A stretch of 64,000 bases of DNA from Craspedostauros australis. Its lineage: Eukaryota > Bacillariophyta > Bacillariophyceae > Mastogloiales > Achnanthaceae. The translations under genes were made by a program, and so were the position numbers. Shown here one piece after another: positions 1 through 10,521 of the stretch. The DNA lies in NCBI GenBank assembly GCA_026770025.1, contig JAMXDE010000061.1, positions 248,001 to 312,000 of the forward strand, written 5' to 3'. The stretch's first letter is position 1. Each line of letters opens with the position of its first letter. The notes beneath the pieces were generated by a model that saw only the letters and a list, made by a program, of their open reading frames with translations, ran no database searches and was not told the DNA's origin.

Positions 1-927
1 CCGCGCATGCGCCATGTAATAGGCGCTGATGGCGTCGGCCATGAGCTCCATGCGCATGCGGGTTGCAGGATCGATCTGTCCGAAGGCGTTGAAGTTGAAC
101 ATGCCGAACTCCATCTGGAAGGCGTGGGCGTACTCGTGGGCCAGGAGGAAGCCGATGTCGTGCTGCGATTGCGCGGATGACGTTTCCATGTACTGCAGGA
201 TGCCATCCCCGACGAGGATGGTGGGTTTCGGTGGTTGCGTGGTCGGTTTGAGTCTGGGAAATGTGTAGCTGTTGACGAAGTTGGCGTTGAAGGTGAGGAG
301 GGGATTGCTGTAGGCGTCGGGCATGCGTCGGATGTAGACATCGACGTCGTCGGCGTAGACGGAGCAGTCGAAGGTGGGATCCGACTTGATGTACTCGCAC
401 ACCTGGAAGCGGGTATTCCTGTCGTCAAGGTCCGCACCATGCATGGCCATGAGCGTGACGGGCTGCCGCGTCGCCAGTTCGGTGTCTGGATCGGAGGCAT
501 TGAAGAAGCGCTCCAGCTTGTCCATCTGGGTGAGGACCTTCGTGGTCTGATGTCCATCGGCGCCGAAGTACTCATCCTTCTCGCTGCGATCGATCAAGGA
601 CTTGTAGACGAGGGCGAGGATGTCGGCGTTGTACGTGTCGAAGAGCGCCCGGAGGGTGGCGACGCTGAGCTGATCCAAGAGTTCGCCACGGTACGCAGTG
701 ATCTCCGCCGTGCACATGCCATCTCCAGCATCCCACAATGACCGTCTCTGCCGTCTCGCTCTGTGTCGGACGTGGGTCACTTCGGATGATGCTGATGCTG
801 ATGCTGATATGGGCGCAGATGGAGAGGCATCACGACTCATGAGGAGGTCGTGTGCCTGTTGCTGCAGCGCCGTCTTGTGACATGGCTGACCTTGGCTAGT
901 GCATCGCAGTAACTGAATAGAGTCCAT
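1..927 (-). CDS. Putative zinc metallopeptidase with HEXXH motif, N-terminal part (runs off left edge)
   Basis: The minus strand is open from position 1011 to the window edge. The first in-frame ATG is at 925-927 and a second is at 838-840, so the start is uncertain. About 309 residues are visible. The key motif is HEYAH at 138-124, inside FLLAHEYAHAFQ, and about 25 residues later comes ELMADA (Glu at 48-46). HEXXH followed by Glu in an E-x-x-AD context is the zinc site of gluzincin-like neutral metallopeptidases. The two His and the downstream Glu would bind zinc and the first Glu would be catalytic. Residues 30-50 are Ser/Ala-rich and of low complexity. The middle part (about 70-240) resembles no family I can name. 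Activity is inferred from the motif only. The protein could also be a degenerate, non-catalytic relative. The remaining C-terminal part lies outside the window. Confidence 0.72.
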   Translation of the reverse strand, partial: MDSIQLLRCTSQGQPCHKTALQQQAHDLLMSRDASPSAPISASASASSEVTHVRHRARRQRRSLWDAGDGMCTAEITAYRGELLDQLSVATLRALFDTYNADILALVYKSLIDRSEKDEYFGADGHQTTKVLTQMDKLERFFNASDPDTELATRQPVTLMAMHGADLDDRNTRFQVCEYIKSDPTFDCSVYADDVDVYIRRMPDAYSNPLLTFNANFVNSYTFPRLKPTTQPPKPTILVGDGILQYMETSSAQSQHDIGFLLAHEYAHAFQMEFGMFNFNAFGQIDPATRMRMELMADAISAYYMAHAR

Positions 928-1067
928 GATATTATAGATGATTGTAATGTTGCATGTACTCAAGCAGTATAATACAATATATATTACACTAATGGAACAG
1001 TGCTGGTGATCTTATTTGGTCTCTTCTGTTGAGAGGTTGTGAAAGTGTTCACTCTGCCATACTCGCA

Positions 1068-1083
1068 GGGAGCAGGGGAAATA
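1068..1083 (+). repeat. Left arm of a distant inverted-repeat pair
   Basis: The 16-base word GGGAGCAGGGGAAATA here occurs as its exact reverse complement at 6076-6091. A second shared word, GGACTAAAA, lies 67 bases inside this arm (1151-1159). Its reverse complement lies 62 bases inside the other arm (6005-6013). The sequence between the anchors is only loosely similar. Confidence 0.45.
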
Positions 1084-2474
1084 GTGGAAGCATTGACCGA
1101 TGCTGGGAAAATTCACTCATTTACCGCAATTTTATGCCGCACATTTCCCAGGACTAAAAACGAGTCCCATTGCATTTGTCAGGTATGATGCGTAGCGCTT
1201 TGTAAGAACTTCACATGTACTCTGTTGACTACTCCATGTATTGTACAATGATACCATCAGCTTTGTGTATCGCTATTTCCGAGACACGTCCAAGTCGTGT
1301 TGTCTTCGTTGTTCCAACAATGACGTCGACAACCAACTTGTCCGAGCAGCCGCCGGTCGAGGCGCTTGCGTTTCATGCGCGTGTGCTGCCATTCTCCTCG
1401 TATTTGCGAAGAGCGTTTTTGGATTGTTCTCACCTAGTCGCTCCGCCCATGCACGTTTCTTCGCAAATCGGATTGCTGTTGTTGTCTGACGTGAACTTTG
1501 CCTCCAAACCGCTTCTGGCGAAAGGCAACGGAGCGTTTTGTCGACTTGTTGCTTCGATTGTTCGCCGCTTCCACATGGTCTTCGCGGAGGCTTCTTCGTT
1601 TGTGCTGGCATCCCTCTCATCTGATCCGAACTCCCAGCAATGATCACATCAATGCAGGTCTTCATCGCGGTTGTTGCCTCCCTCCTGTAATCGGATACTG
1701 CCTGCATCGTCGCGCCACCAACTGCTACAAATGCTGCGACGACTATTGAGATGGTAGCGATAACTCGTGTGATTTGAAGTCGTCACTATTGTATTATATC
1801 TACTGTTACTGTTGCCAATGTCGTGGCTGCTTCGTGATGGTGGCTTGAAGTCCTGCTGTTGCTGCGATTGCTGTCGTTGTCGTCGATGCCGTGGTTGATT
1901 TGGGTTGGCAATCCTTTGGCTTCTGTTGTTGATGCCACGCTTTTCCGTGAACGACCGCATCCTCCGTGCTCTGCATGCCACTACGATCACTCCTCCTTGC
2001 GCGTTTCGCTCCCGCGCTGTGGATCATGTACTAATTGGCAATGACGATGCGGTGGCTATTTGGCACGTGTGCATGATCGCCCAGCGTTCCTTCACACTCA
2101 TGAGCAAACAATGCAATTGAGCCCATCACAGGGCATGTAATCATAATATTCATCCTGTTGCGCGATACACAGATGAAGCCCATTGGTGAATTACTGCGAA
2201 TAGAGTAAGTGTGCGCGTTCAAGTGCATCATGCGAAGAACAGAGCAGGTGTGATTCAATGATGGCAAAGCAGCCTATTTGCACTCATGACTGATACCACT
2301 GGTTGCCTGATCTGCGCACTGAATGAAGCAACACTGGCATGGCTGGAAAAGAGGTGACGCGAAGAAGTGTCGACAGCGTATGAGCACGAACAGAAGCACC
2401 AAACAAGACTTGTGGTTGTTTTGCATGTATTCATAAGGGGGGCAGACACAAAGTATTCTATTGTATAATATGCT

Positions 2475-2505
2475 GGAGTAGAGCAGAGCCGAGTAGTGCA
2501 GAGTC
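2475..2505 (+). repeat. Degenerate AGAGT/AGAGC pentamer tract
   Basis: Imperfect runs of GAGTA, GAGCA and GAGCC words. Comparable tracts lie at 5041-5083, 57764-57788 and 59602-59631, all between genes. Confidence 0.5.
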
Positions 2506-3743
2506 TTTGTTCTGATATGAGCAAGAGCGTGAAGAGTACCAGCCAAAGCATTCATCATGCCATGCGTCGGTTTTGGGGTTGGTGCCAACACATCGCCACA
2601 CACCAAACTTGCGCTGTGTGCTCAAGTCGGCATACGAAGAAATGTGCTGTTTGATTGCATTGCCACGTCTCCAGGACTGTTGCAATGCGTGTGGTGAAGT
2701 GCTGGCACGCTCTTCTCCTTCCACCACGCAGAGAACGTTCTGGCATTCCGTTCTCAGCCTCAACATGACATCCTGGCGAAAGGCGAGAACCGATACAGAG
2801 CATGTGAACGTAGAACACTATTGTTACAGATGTGGCAAAAAGGAACAATGCCCCTTGCATACTTATCCTGAGGGGAAGAGAACAACATGCTTGTGTAATT
2901 GTGGTGTTGTTCTTCTCCATGTCGTGCCTGCATGTGTTGTTGCAAGCAAAGCAGTGGCGCAACATCCGATGTCCACGTTCGCTCCGGATGAGCGCCACAC
3001 GTCTGGAGGACAGGATGCAATGATCCTCACATGGGAGCATGCGTTTGTTCCGAACACAATTTTCAATGTGTTTCGAAAACTGGTTGGTCACGATGCAGCA
3101 ACAAACACGATTGTTGATGTGCTTCAAAAGTGCGCGACAGACCTGCGTTGGTGCCCAAGTTGCTGCCCGCACACCGCTTTGTGCACCTGATTGCTTGCGT
3201 CATTGCGCATGCGCAGTAAATGCACGACGTGTGTACCTGTGCAAGTGCGGGGGAAGTACATGCGCACGGAAAGCACACGTGCAGTGTGTGGCGCAGAAAT
3301 CCCCAACACGTCTCCTGATGTGTGCATCGCGGTGTATTTCCCCAACTCCATGCATCTTCGCTTCATCCACGCAATTCCCGACGATGGCCATTCATCGGTG
3401 CATCCGCACAATTCCCACGACATCACTGCGACACTATTCGGTCATGACTATGACATAAGTTGTATTCTGTATCTAGACAATACTGAATAGACTAACATCA
3501 TTGATCACTCAAAAGAATCATAAAACGAAGAAAAGAATGATCTTATTCAATTTCATCGCTATCTAATGGCCAAGAACACTAGTAATTTATTTGATCCTCT
3601 GTTGTTTATTGCTTAACAGCATTGAAAGTTAAAGTGGAAGTGACACTGTGATGGCAAGAGGCGGGATCGGATTCATGTCGTATCGGACTTATACAAGACA
3701 TGTAAAAGACATATTTTTGCATCAAAATGCGAGACGACCCGGA

Positions 3744-3890
3744 TGTGCAGAGAATGTGCAAATTGAAGGGAAGGTGTTGGCAAATGTGGGGATGCGCGGA
3801 AAATGTGCAGATCGCAGGAAAGATGTCAACACATGCGCGGATGCGCGGAGAATGTGCATGATGTGCAGTGCATGCGCGAGGAATGATGTG
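3744..3890 (+). repeat. 49-bp tandem repeat, about three diverged units
   Basis: The core TGYGCRGARAATGTGCA starts at 3744, 3793 and 3842, exactly 49 bases apart. Units one and two align along their whole length at roughly 70 per cent identity by eye. Unit three keeps mainly the core. A near-identical core recurs at 57644-57660, far away. Confidence 0.65.
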
Positions 3891-5040
3891 TGGAGGATGT
3901 TGTTGTAACGAACATGCACTGGCACCATCCGCATGCAAATAGCCTGCACTGCGCAGCGCGTTCGATGACAACCACACATGCGGAGAGGCGCATGACGTCG
4001 AACACGTGCATGCGAATGCGTGAAGTGTTGCTGACAACCGAGTTGTACAGAGCAAGAGTCGATTCACGTTGTGCAGAGACGCATCACTCTTTTCGCAGGA
4101 CGCGTCGACGTCTTCATCGAATGTGCACGTCCTGCGCCTGTTCTGCAAAAAGGTCATGAAGTGCCGGTTCGCATCTCTTTTTCCTCCCCCATGACACAAT
4201 CACTAATTGGTAATTCTGCAATGGCGTTTCGATTGAGATGCTTTTCTCCACAGAAACAGAGAATACGATCAGCTCAATCGCGCACCATTGCCACATCCAC
4301 GCCTTGAAGAAGGAGGATCCGTCTTCGATGCACATGTCCGCGCTTCCCATGCAGTCATCACAGATGCAGTCACAAAAATACAGAAGTGCAACACACTCCT
4401 CTTTTGCGATGCCGTGCTGGTGATGATTTAACTTCTGTGATTGCCGCCTGCAGCGACTCCCCATTGTCCAAGCCCGACACCGCTGTGTTTCTCGCGAAAA
4501 GAGGGAGAATTGTTCAGGCGCATGTTCGATCGGAGGGGAAGAACGAGATCACAATGATGTTGATGTGGTTGGACTTGTTGTGTTTGGCCGAATTCTTCCC
4601 CCATTCCTCATGTGCGTGTCAGCTCCAATGCAGCCGTCGCCACCACCCACGTCATACCATCAGAATGCGTTGAAGGACGACTAACGTAGAAACTCCTCAT
4701 GTCTGGCCATTGGCGCCTTTGTCGCTGATCGCCAGTATCGTAAGTGTACGAGTATCGCGCCAGCACACACTGCCACACAGAGCAAAACAGGGGAGAGCCA
4801 AAGCTGACAGTGGCATGAGCCTATTGCGTGTGGAGTTCTGTACGCGACGCGTTGGCACCCTGTGCTCTGCAGCGATACGTGAACAATCACGTCCTCGCAA
4901 CCATACCAGTACAACACGATGCGAGATGATCAGTGCTATTCGAATGACAATCATCTTGCTGCTGCAACACACAAGTGCGGAAGTGTCTCAACGAAACACT
5001 ACATCGATGGCAACTGGTTTGTAACCTGAATAGAGTGCAA

Positions 5041-5083
5041 GCAGAGCAGGGTGGAGTAGAGTATTGGAGGAGGAGAGGAGTAG
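5041..5083 (+). repeat. Degenerate AGAGT/GGAGG pentamer tract
   Basis: Purine-rich run with GCAGAGCAGG, GGAGTAGAGT and GGAGGAGGAG blocks. Same style as the tracts at 2475, 57764 and 59602. Confidence 0.45.
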
Positions 5084-6075
5084 CTATCAGTGCGACAATG
5101 CACAAATGCACCTCTCCTGGCTTGTGACTGTCGCAGTGGTTTGTTGGCGACGTGGCAGTGGCCAACACCAATGATTCGCTTCTATTTTGTGACGACAGCG
5201 GGAGCATGTGCTGTGTGTGAGAGAAGGTTGGCGGAGTTGTGTGTTTGTGTGATTCTGCTCCTCGTGGGGTGTTGTGTGGTGTGTTGTTTGGGGCACAGAG
5301 ATGGACAAACTCGTACCACGGAGAACACATGCTCTGTCGCCTCTCCGAAATCGAAGAACACTGCCCGCGACCAATGAACTTGTGTTCAAGGAGGCATAAT
5401 TGAAGTTCGCCAAACACTGTCGTTGGCGCAAAATGTACCGCAACCGGACGCGGCGAATGACACAGAAACGAGACAACAAGCACATGCTTTTGACTCTGCG
5501 CCAGGATGCTGTATGAGGCCAGCGCACAACAGAAATGGCTCAAAACCACCACCAAATCATGCATGACGAAAGCCATGGCAACGCAGTGGAGTCGGCATCG
5601 GTGGTGTATTGCTTCAAAACATGCATCACAATGTATTCGTTGACAGGAGGATGATCAGGAACCACGAGCAGTTGATTCCTCTATTTGTGTTGGCGATTTG
5701 CGTGGATGGAACAGAGACACCAAATGCATGAGTGTGTGTATCGTGCCTGCCGGATGGCAACGCAAGCGAGTCCAACACCGAGAACCATTCGGCGCTGTGT
5801 GAAGGACACGAACGACGCAGAAATCAGCGACGAACCAAGCCGCCACAACAGGCGCCACCAAAACCAAGGAGCACAAACGCCGACAAAAGGAAGAAGGACG
5901 ACAAACGCGAGCTCTGCTTGTTCGAAATCAGCTGTGTGGAACTCGCGTAGAAATACTATCGATACTACTTGCGTTGAACTGCATTTTCGCAATAGTGTTG
6001 GTCATTTTAGTCCGACGTTGGGGAAGAAATCCGTGAACAAATGAAGAAAATACGCTCTTTTTTTTGAGGTCCGCA

Positions 6076-6091
6076 TATTTCCCCTGCTCCC
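6076..6091 (-). repeat. Right arm of the distant inverted-repeat pair
   Basis: Exact reverse complement of 1068-1083. Together the arms bracket about 5 kb of the gene-poor spacer. Confidence 0.45.
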
Positions 6092-6664
6092 AGGTGCGAT
6101 GAATGACGATGTTGATGTTGATGTTCCGCTTTCGCTCTTGGGTCTTTCACACATTGTTGGTTTCTCCACCATGTGTTGAGATCGTGGAAGAAATTCTTCG
6201 CGGGTCTTCGCTGAAAATATGGGAGTCGTGGTGAATTGACAAAAAGAGTCATCGCATGATCGCTATGGACTCCATTGATCACAGTGCCAAAACGACGATT
6301 TATATGTTTTCGCCCCAACTTACAGTTGTCACAGAAGTCTTGATCCACACGATCACGATGTCCACGATTGGACTTGAAGGACCGCAGTGTGTTGGAAGGC
6401 ATCGTCTGACATGCTGTACGTCTTCATCCTCTGTGGTTGCGGCTTCGTCTTGTGAACCACAGCCGAAGCGACACAGAGCCGATGTTGCGAGCGGCAAGAT
6501 GAAACAACAAGCGGGCACCATGGCGCCGCTGTTGTTGTTGTGGCTGCGCTTGGATCCATCGGTTGTTTTGTTTCTTGTCTGCCGCATCCAACCATTCAAC
6601 CACTCAAGCACTCAAGAAACCAAGGACTCAACCACTTGGCCACACCTGTGTGCAAGCTGATCTG

Positions 6665-6775
6665 CATCTGTATCCTCACCCAGTCCAAGGTAACAACCCA
6701 ACTAAAGGCAAGGCCAACTGAAGACAAGCCAAGCCAACAAGCCAAGACAGCAAGCCAAGAAAGAAAGACAGCAAG
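6665..6775 (+). promoter_or_regulatory. A/C-rich 5' leader of eIF3a with AAGCCAA repeats
   Basis: The bases just before the eIF3a ATG are poor in T and contain repeated CAAGCCAA words (about 6721-6760), ending in GACAGCAAGATG. The A at -3 gives a favourable start context. Such a leader should be weakly structured. A transcription start cannot be placed by eye. Confidence 0.4.
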
Positions 6776-9700
6776 ATGTCATCATCCGCGTTCGTGAACC
6801 GACCGGAACTGGCGCTGCGGCGCGCGATGGAGCTGCAGGGCATCCAGCAGCACGACGCCGCTCTGGTGCTGCTGCACGACGTGCTGAGCAACCGGCGCCT
6901 GCGCACGTGGTCGCTGGGGCTGGAGCAGGTCATGATGGCCTACCTGCAGCTGTGCATCGCCACCAACAAGGCGCGCGAGGCCAAGGACGGGCTGCACCAG
7001 TACCGCAACCTGAGCCAGACGCAGGCCCCGGGATCGCTGGAGAAGGTGGTGCGCTACCTCATGGACCAGGCAGAGCTCAAGTGCACCAAGGCCAAGGCCC
7101 TGGCCGACCGCATGGCCGCCGCGGAGAGCGCCGTCGACGACGACCTGGACATCGACGGCGGCGAGATGTCCTCCGCCATGTGGCTGGCCTCGCTGTCCAC
7201 GGATCCCTCCGCGCAGCGCAGAGACGCCGTGCTGCTGCTGCCGGCGCTCAAGTTCCTCTGGGAGACCTACCGCGCCGTGCTAGACATCCTGCGCTCAAAC
7301 TCAAAGCTAGAGCATGTCTACCATGCCGCGGCCATGGGGGCCCTGCGCTTCTGTCGCGACTACCAGAGACGCAACGAGTTCCGTCGCCTCTGTGACATGC
7401 TGCGTGTGCACTTTGGCCTTCTCCAGAAGTACGGAAACATCGCTCCAGTTGATGGAGAGGACGTCAAGCCGAACAACAAGGTCAGTATGTGTTGTACATT
7501 GCGTTGTCCATTGCTTTGTCCATTGCTTTGTCCATTGCGTGCATTGTCCGGTCTTGACTCCTTGTGAGTTGTGGTGTACTGAGACTTGGACAGCATTCTC
7601 ATCCATTCCATATCCTGCCATGGTAACCCATTCTCACAACCAAATCAACATCCACCCACTCACACCACACACACACAATCAACACATAATACAATCCATT
7701 GTAGGTCCGAGGATGGGAAGGATGGACCATCGAGGCCGTCGAGCTGCACCTGCAAACTCGCTTTGCGCAGCTGGACACGGCATCCACCCTGCACCTCTAC
7801 ACGGAGGGATTTCGCACGGTGGAGGACATCTACAACATCCTGCAGATCTCGCACGAACGTCGCAAGGTCGACCCCACCGTCCCACCGCCAAAGGCAAAGC
7901 TCATGGCCACCTACTACGAAAAGCTCAGCACGCTCTTCTGGGTCTCGGAGAACTACCTCTTCCATGCCTTCGCCGCCTACAAGTACTACGCCCTGCGCAA
8001 GGAGTTCAACAAGACCATGTCCTCCGAGACTGCCATGGAACAGGCCTCCGCCGTCCTCCTCGCGGCCCTCTGCATCCCAAGCTCCAAGAAGATCAAGTCG
8101 CTCTTGGGATCCAGCGGAACCGCGCAGTTCAAACAGGCCGACATCCACGACAGCGTCATGGAGGATCCAGATGACTCGCAGGCGCAGATCGAAAAGAGGG
8201 CGCGCATGGCCACCCTCCTCGGATTCCAAACGCGCAACCCAAGCCGCGAATCCCTCCTCGAGGACATCCAGAACCGCAACCTTCTCAGCCAGGTACCGCC
8301 CTACCTCCAGTCCCTCTACCAGCTTCTCGAGGAGGACAGCGACCCACTCATGCTCGTCTCCACGGCCACCCCCTTCCTGGCAGAGCTTGAGAAATCCGCG
8401 CTCCTGGCGCAGTACGTGCCGCAGCTGCGTTCCGTCATCCTCCTCAAGCTACTCATGAAGCTAGCGGATTGCTACCAGACCGTCTCCATGGCGCAGTGGG
8501 AGAAGCTCGTGTCTGGACTCGGCATGTCCCTGGAGCAGGTGGAGAAGCAGGTCGTGCTCTTCGCATCGTCCCATTCCTCACACCTCTCCGTCAAGATCGA
8601 CCACAGGGCAGGATGTCTGCGTTTCGGAGGATTCGCCAAACCGCGCGTCAACTCCATGCAGTCCCAGCTCAGCATGCTCGCAGCCCAGCTCGACAACGTC
8701 TGCGCCGCACTCACGGCCAACGAACCAAATACCAAGGCAGCAGCCGCCCAACGTGCCGCTGCCCGTGCTGCGGTCTACGCCGCTCTGCGCGCCGAAGGAA
8801 TGGAGGAACATGCCGCCGTCCTCGAGCGTAAGATGAACATCGAGAAGCGCAAGGAGGAGGCGGAACGTCTGGCTCAGGAGAAGGCGCGTCAGGCAGAAGC
8901 GCTCAAGAAGCGCGAGGAAGCCATGCGCAAGGCGGAGGAAGAACGCCGCATCGCCCACGAACTCCAGCTGCGCGAGAAGGAGAAGCAGCGCAAGATCGAG
9001 GAGGAGATGGAGAACCGCAGAAAGGTCCAGCTCCTGCAGGCCATGGGGCGCAAGACGGACGGTCTCACCGACGATCAGCTCTCGCAGATGAGCGCCGACA
9101 AGCTGCAGAAGGAACACCTCGAACAGCAGCAGAAGAAGAAGGACGAGGCCGATCGCAAGACCCGCGAGGTCGCCAAGCGTCTCGATTACCTCGTGCGCGC
9201 CGTCCGCATCGAAGAGCTATCCATCATCCGAACCAGGTACGAAGAGAAGGTCGCCAAGGAACGTCAGCATTACGAGGAGGTCACCAAGGAAAAGGCCAAG
9301 CGCGCCAAGCAGGTCTGGGAGGAAGAGAAGATCGCCAAGGAGAAGCTGCGCAAGCTCGATGCCTACGTCAATGCCGTCAAGTTCCAGGAGAAGGTCATGG
9401 AAACCCGCCGTCTGCAGCACATCGTGCTGTGTGAGGAGGCCGACAAGCAGGCCGAGATCGATGCCGAACGCGCCAAGATGGACCGAGCCCGCAAACGCAA
9501 GATCGCCGAAGAGAAGCGTCAGGCTGCAGAGGAAGAACGCATCCGACGTGAGGAAGAGGAACGCATCGCCGCAGAAGAACAGCGCAAGAAGGAAGAAGCC
9601 AAACGCCAGAAGCAGCTCGAAGAAGAAGAACGCCGCAAGGCAGAGGCCGCCCGCATGGAAGAGGAGCGGCAGCGCAGAGACAAGGAAACCGCATCGCGTG

Positions 9701-10176
9701 GACGCGGTGGCGGATCGTCCCTGTCCCAGATGTCCGGCAGAGGCGGCGGCGGCGGCCGTTACATGCCACCCAGTCGACGTGATGAAGGTGACCAACGTGG
9801 CAGAGGCGGCGGAGGCAACCGCTACGTCCCACCAGGCGGTGGTGGCGGCAGCCGTTTCCCAGACTCTGGCGGCAACAGGTACGCTGGAGGTGGTCGTTAT
9901 GAAGGTCGCCGTGACAACCGTGATGACCGTCGCGGTGGATACGGCGACAACCGTGATGATCGCCGTGGCGGATATGGTGGCGACCGTGACGATCGTCGTG
10001 GTGGATATGGCGACAACCGTGATGATCGTCGCGGTGGATATGGTGGCGACCGTGATGACCGTCGCGGTGGATATGGCGACAACCGTGATGATCGCCGTGG
10101 TGGATATGGTGGCGACCGTGACCGTGATGACCGCCGTGGCGGCAGCAGCGGCGGTGGTGGCGGATGGAGACGCTAA
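6776..10176 (+). CDS. EIF3A: Eukaryotic translation initiation factor 3 subunit a (eIF3a), two exons
   Basis: Exon 1 is 6776-7480, the intron 7481-7704 and exon 2 7705-10176, which gives 1,058 residues. Family marks include RPELALRRA at the N terminus, AKDGLHQYR, and FWVSENYLFHAFAAYKYY, which closely matches the eIF3a block of animals and plants. The PCI region lies at about residues 350-550. A long, very charged Lys/Glu/Arg coiled coil follows (about 590-920). The C terminus is Gly/Arg-rich and ends in 11-residue DDRRGGYG repeats. eIF3a is the scaffold of the eIF3 complex on the 40S ribosomal subunit in the cytosol and helps mRNA recruitment and scanning. The ATG at 6776 begins the first family-like residues and no ATG lies closely upstream in frame. 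The gene is convergent with the GT8 gene. Identification is secure from family-wide conservation. Confidence 0.96.
7481..7704 (+). other. Intron of eIF3a
   Basis: The donor is AAG|GTCAGT and the acceptor TTGTAG|GTCC. The phase is 0 and the frame continues from NNK into VRGWEGW. It contains three exact or near-exact 12-bp units (TTGTCCATTGCT) at 7504-7539. Confidence 0.9.
9904..10137 (+). repeat. 33-bp coding repeats in the eIF3a C terminus
   Basis: About six copies encode an 11-residue unit that alternates between DDRRGGYGDNR and DDRRGGYGGDR, so the higher-order period is 66 bp. Third-position changes between units show that the repeats are not brand new. Confidence 0.85.
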
Positions 10177-10521
10177 GTGCGTCGGTGTCTGCGAAGTACT
10201 ACTCGTATTGCGTCTTGGCAATGCCAGCAGCAGCAACAACAGCCATAACCACAACAACAACAACAACAATGCCATTAAGCAAAGCAAAACAAATTGAACA
10301 CAACAACTCTCGGAGTGGAGTTGGGTGGTTGGGCTGTGTTGTGAGTATTGCTTCGTCTCGAGAGAGTCGAGTCACACAATAGCCTCAATTGCTCTCATCA
10401 ATACCAAGACCTGGTCTCTCTAGAATATGCACTATTATTCCACTCTGGATCAGCATACGTATGTGTAATTCCACCGAACAATTCGATTCAATCCAATCCA
10501 ATCCAGTTGGCATCACCTTTC
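10177..10521. other. Spacer between convergent eIF3a and GT8 genes
   Basis: It must hold both 3' UTRs. A CAACAACAA-rich run lies at about 10228-10268. No gene is seen. Confidence 0.6.

Larger units (their letters stand above)
928..6775. other. Long spacer without a supportable gene
   Basis: This 5.8-kb stretch lies between the metallopeptidase start and eIF3a. Open frames of up to about 230 codons occur on both strands and overlap each other. They show no recognisable domain and are rich in Cys, His, Thr and Ser, as expected of translated non-coding DNA. It holds a 49-bp tandem repeat (3744), pentamer-type AGAGT/AGAGC tracts (2475 and 5041), and a widely spaced inverted-repeat pair (1068 and 6076). 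It may contain decayed mobile DNA, a non-coding transcript, or orphan genes that cannot be told from noise by eye. Confidence 0.6.

Noticed and set aside
2573-3190. Cys-rich 205-codon frame on the plus strand, and a 205-codon frame opposite it
   Set aside because: The plus-strand frame lacks an ATG at its start, the two frames overlap, and neither shows a recognisable zinc-finger spacing or other domain.
4887-5576. Minus-strand frame of 229 codons with a hydrophobic N terminus
   Set aside because: It has an ATG, but the composition is irregular, no domain is seen, and frames open on the other strand as well. An orphan gene cannot be excluded.
9904-10137. Regular repeats resembling a CRISPR array
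   Set aside because: The units are 33-bp coding repeats without unique spacers, in a eukaryotic gene.
9217-10287. Minus-strand open frame of 356 codons rich in Leu, Ala and Thr
   Set aside because: Antisense shadow of the eIF3a coiled coil and its repeats.
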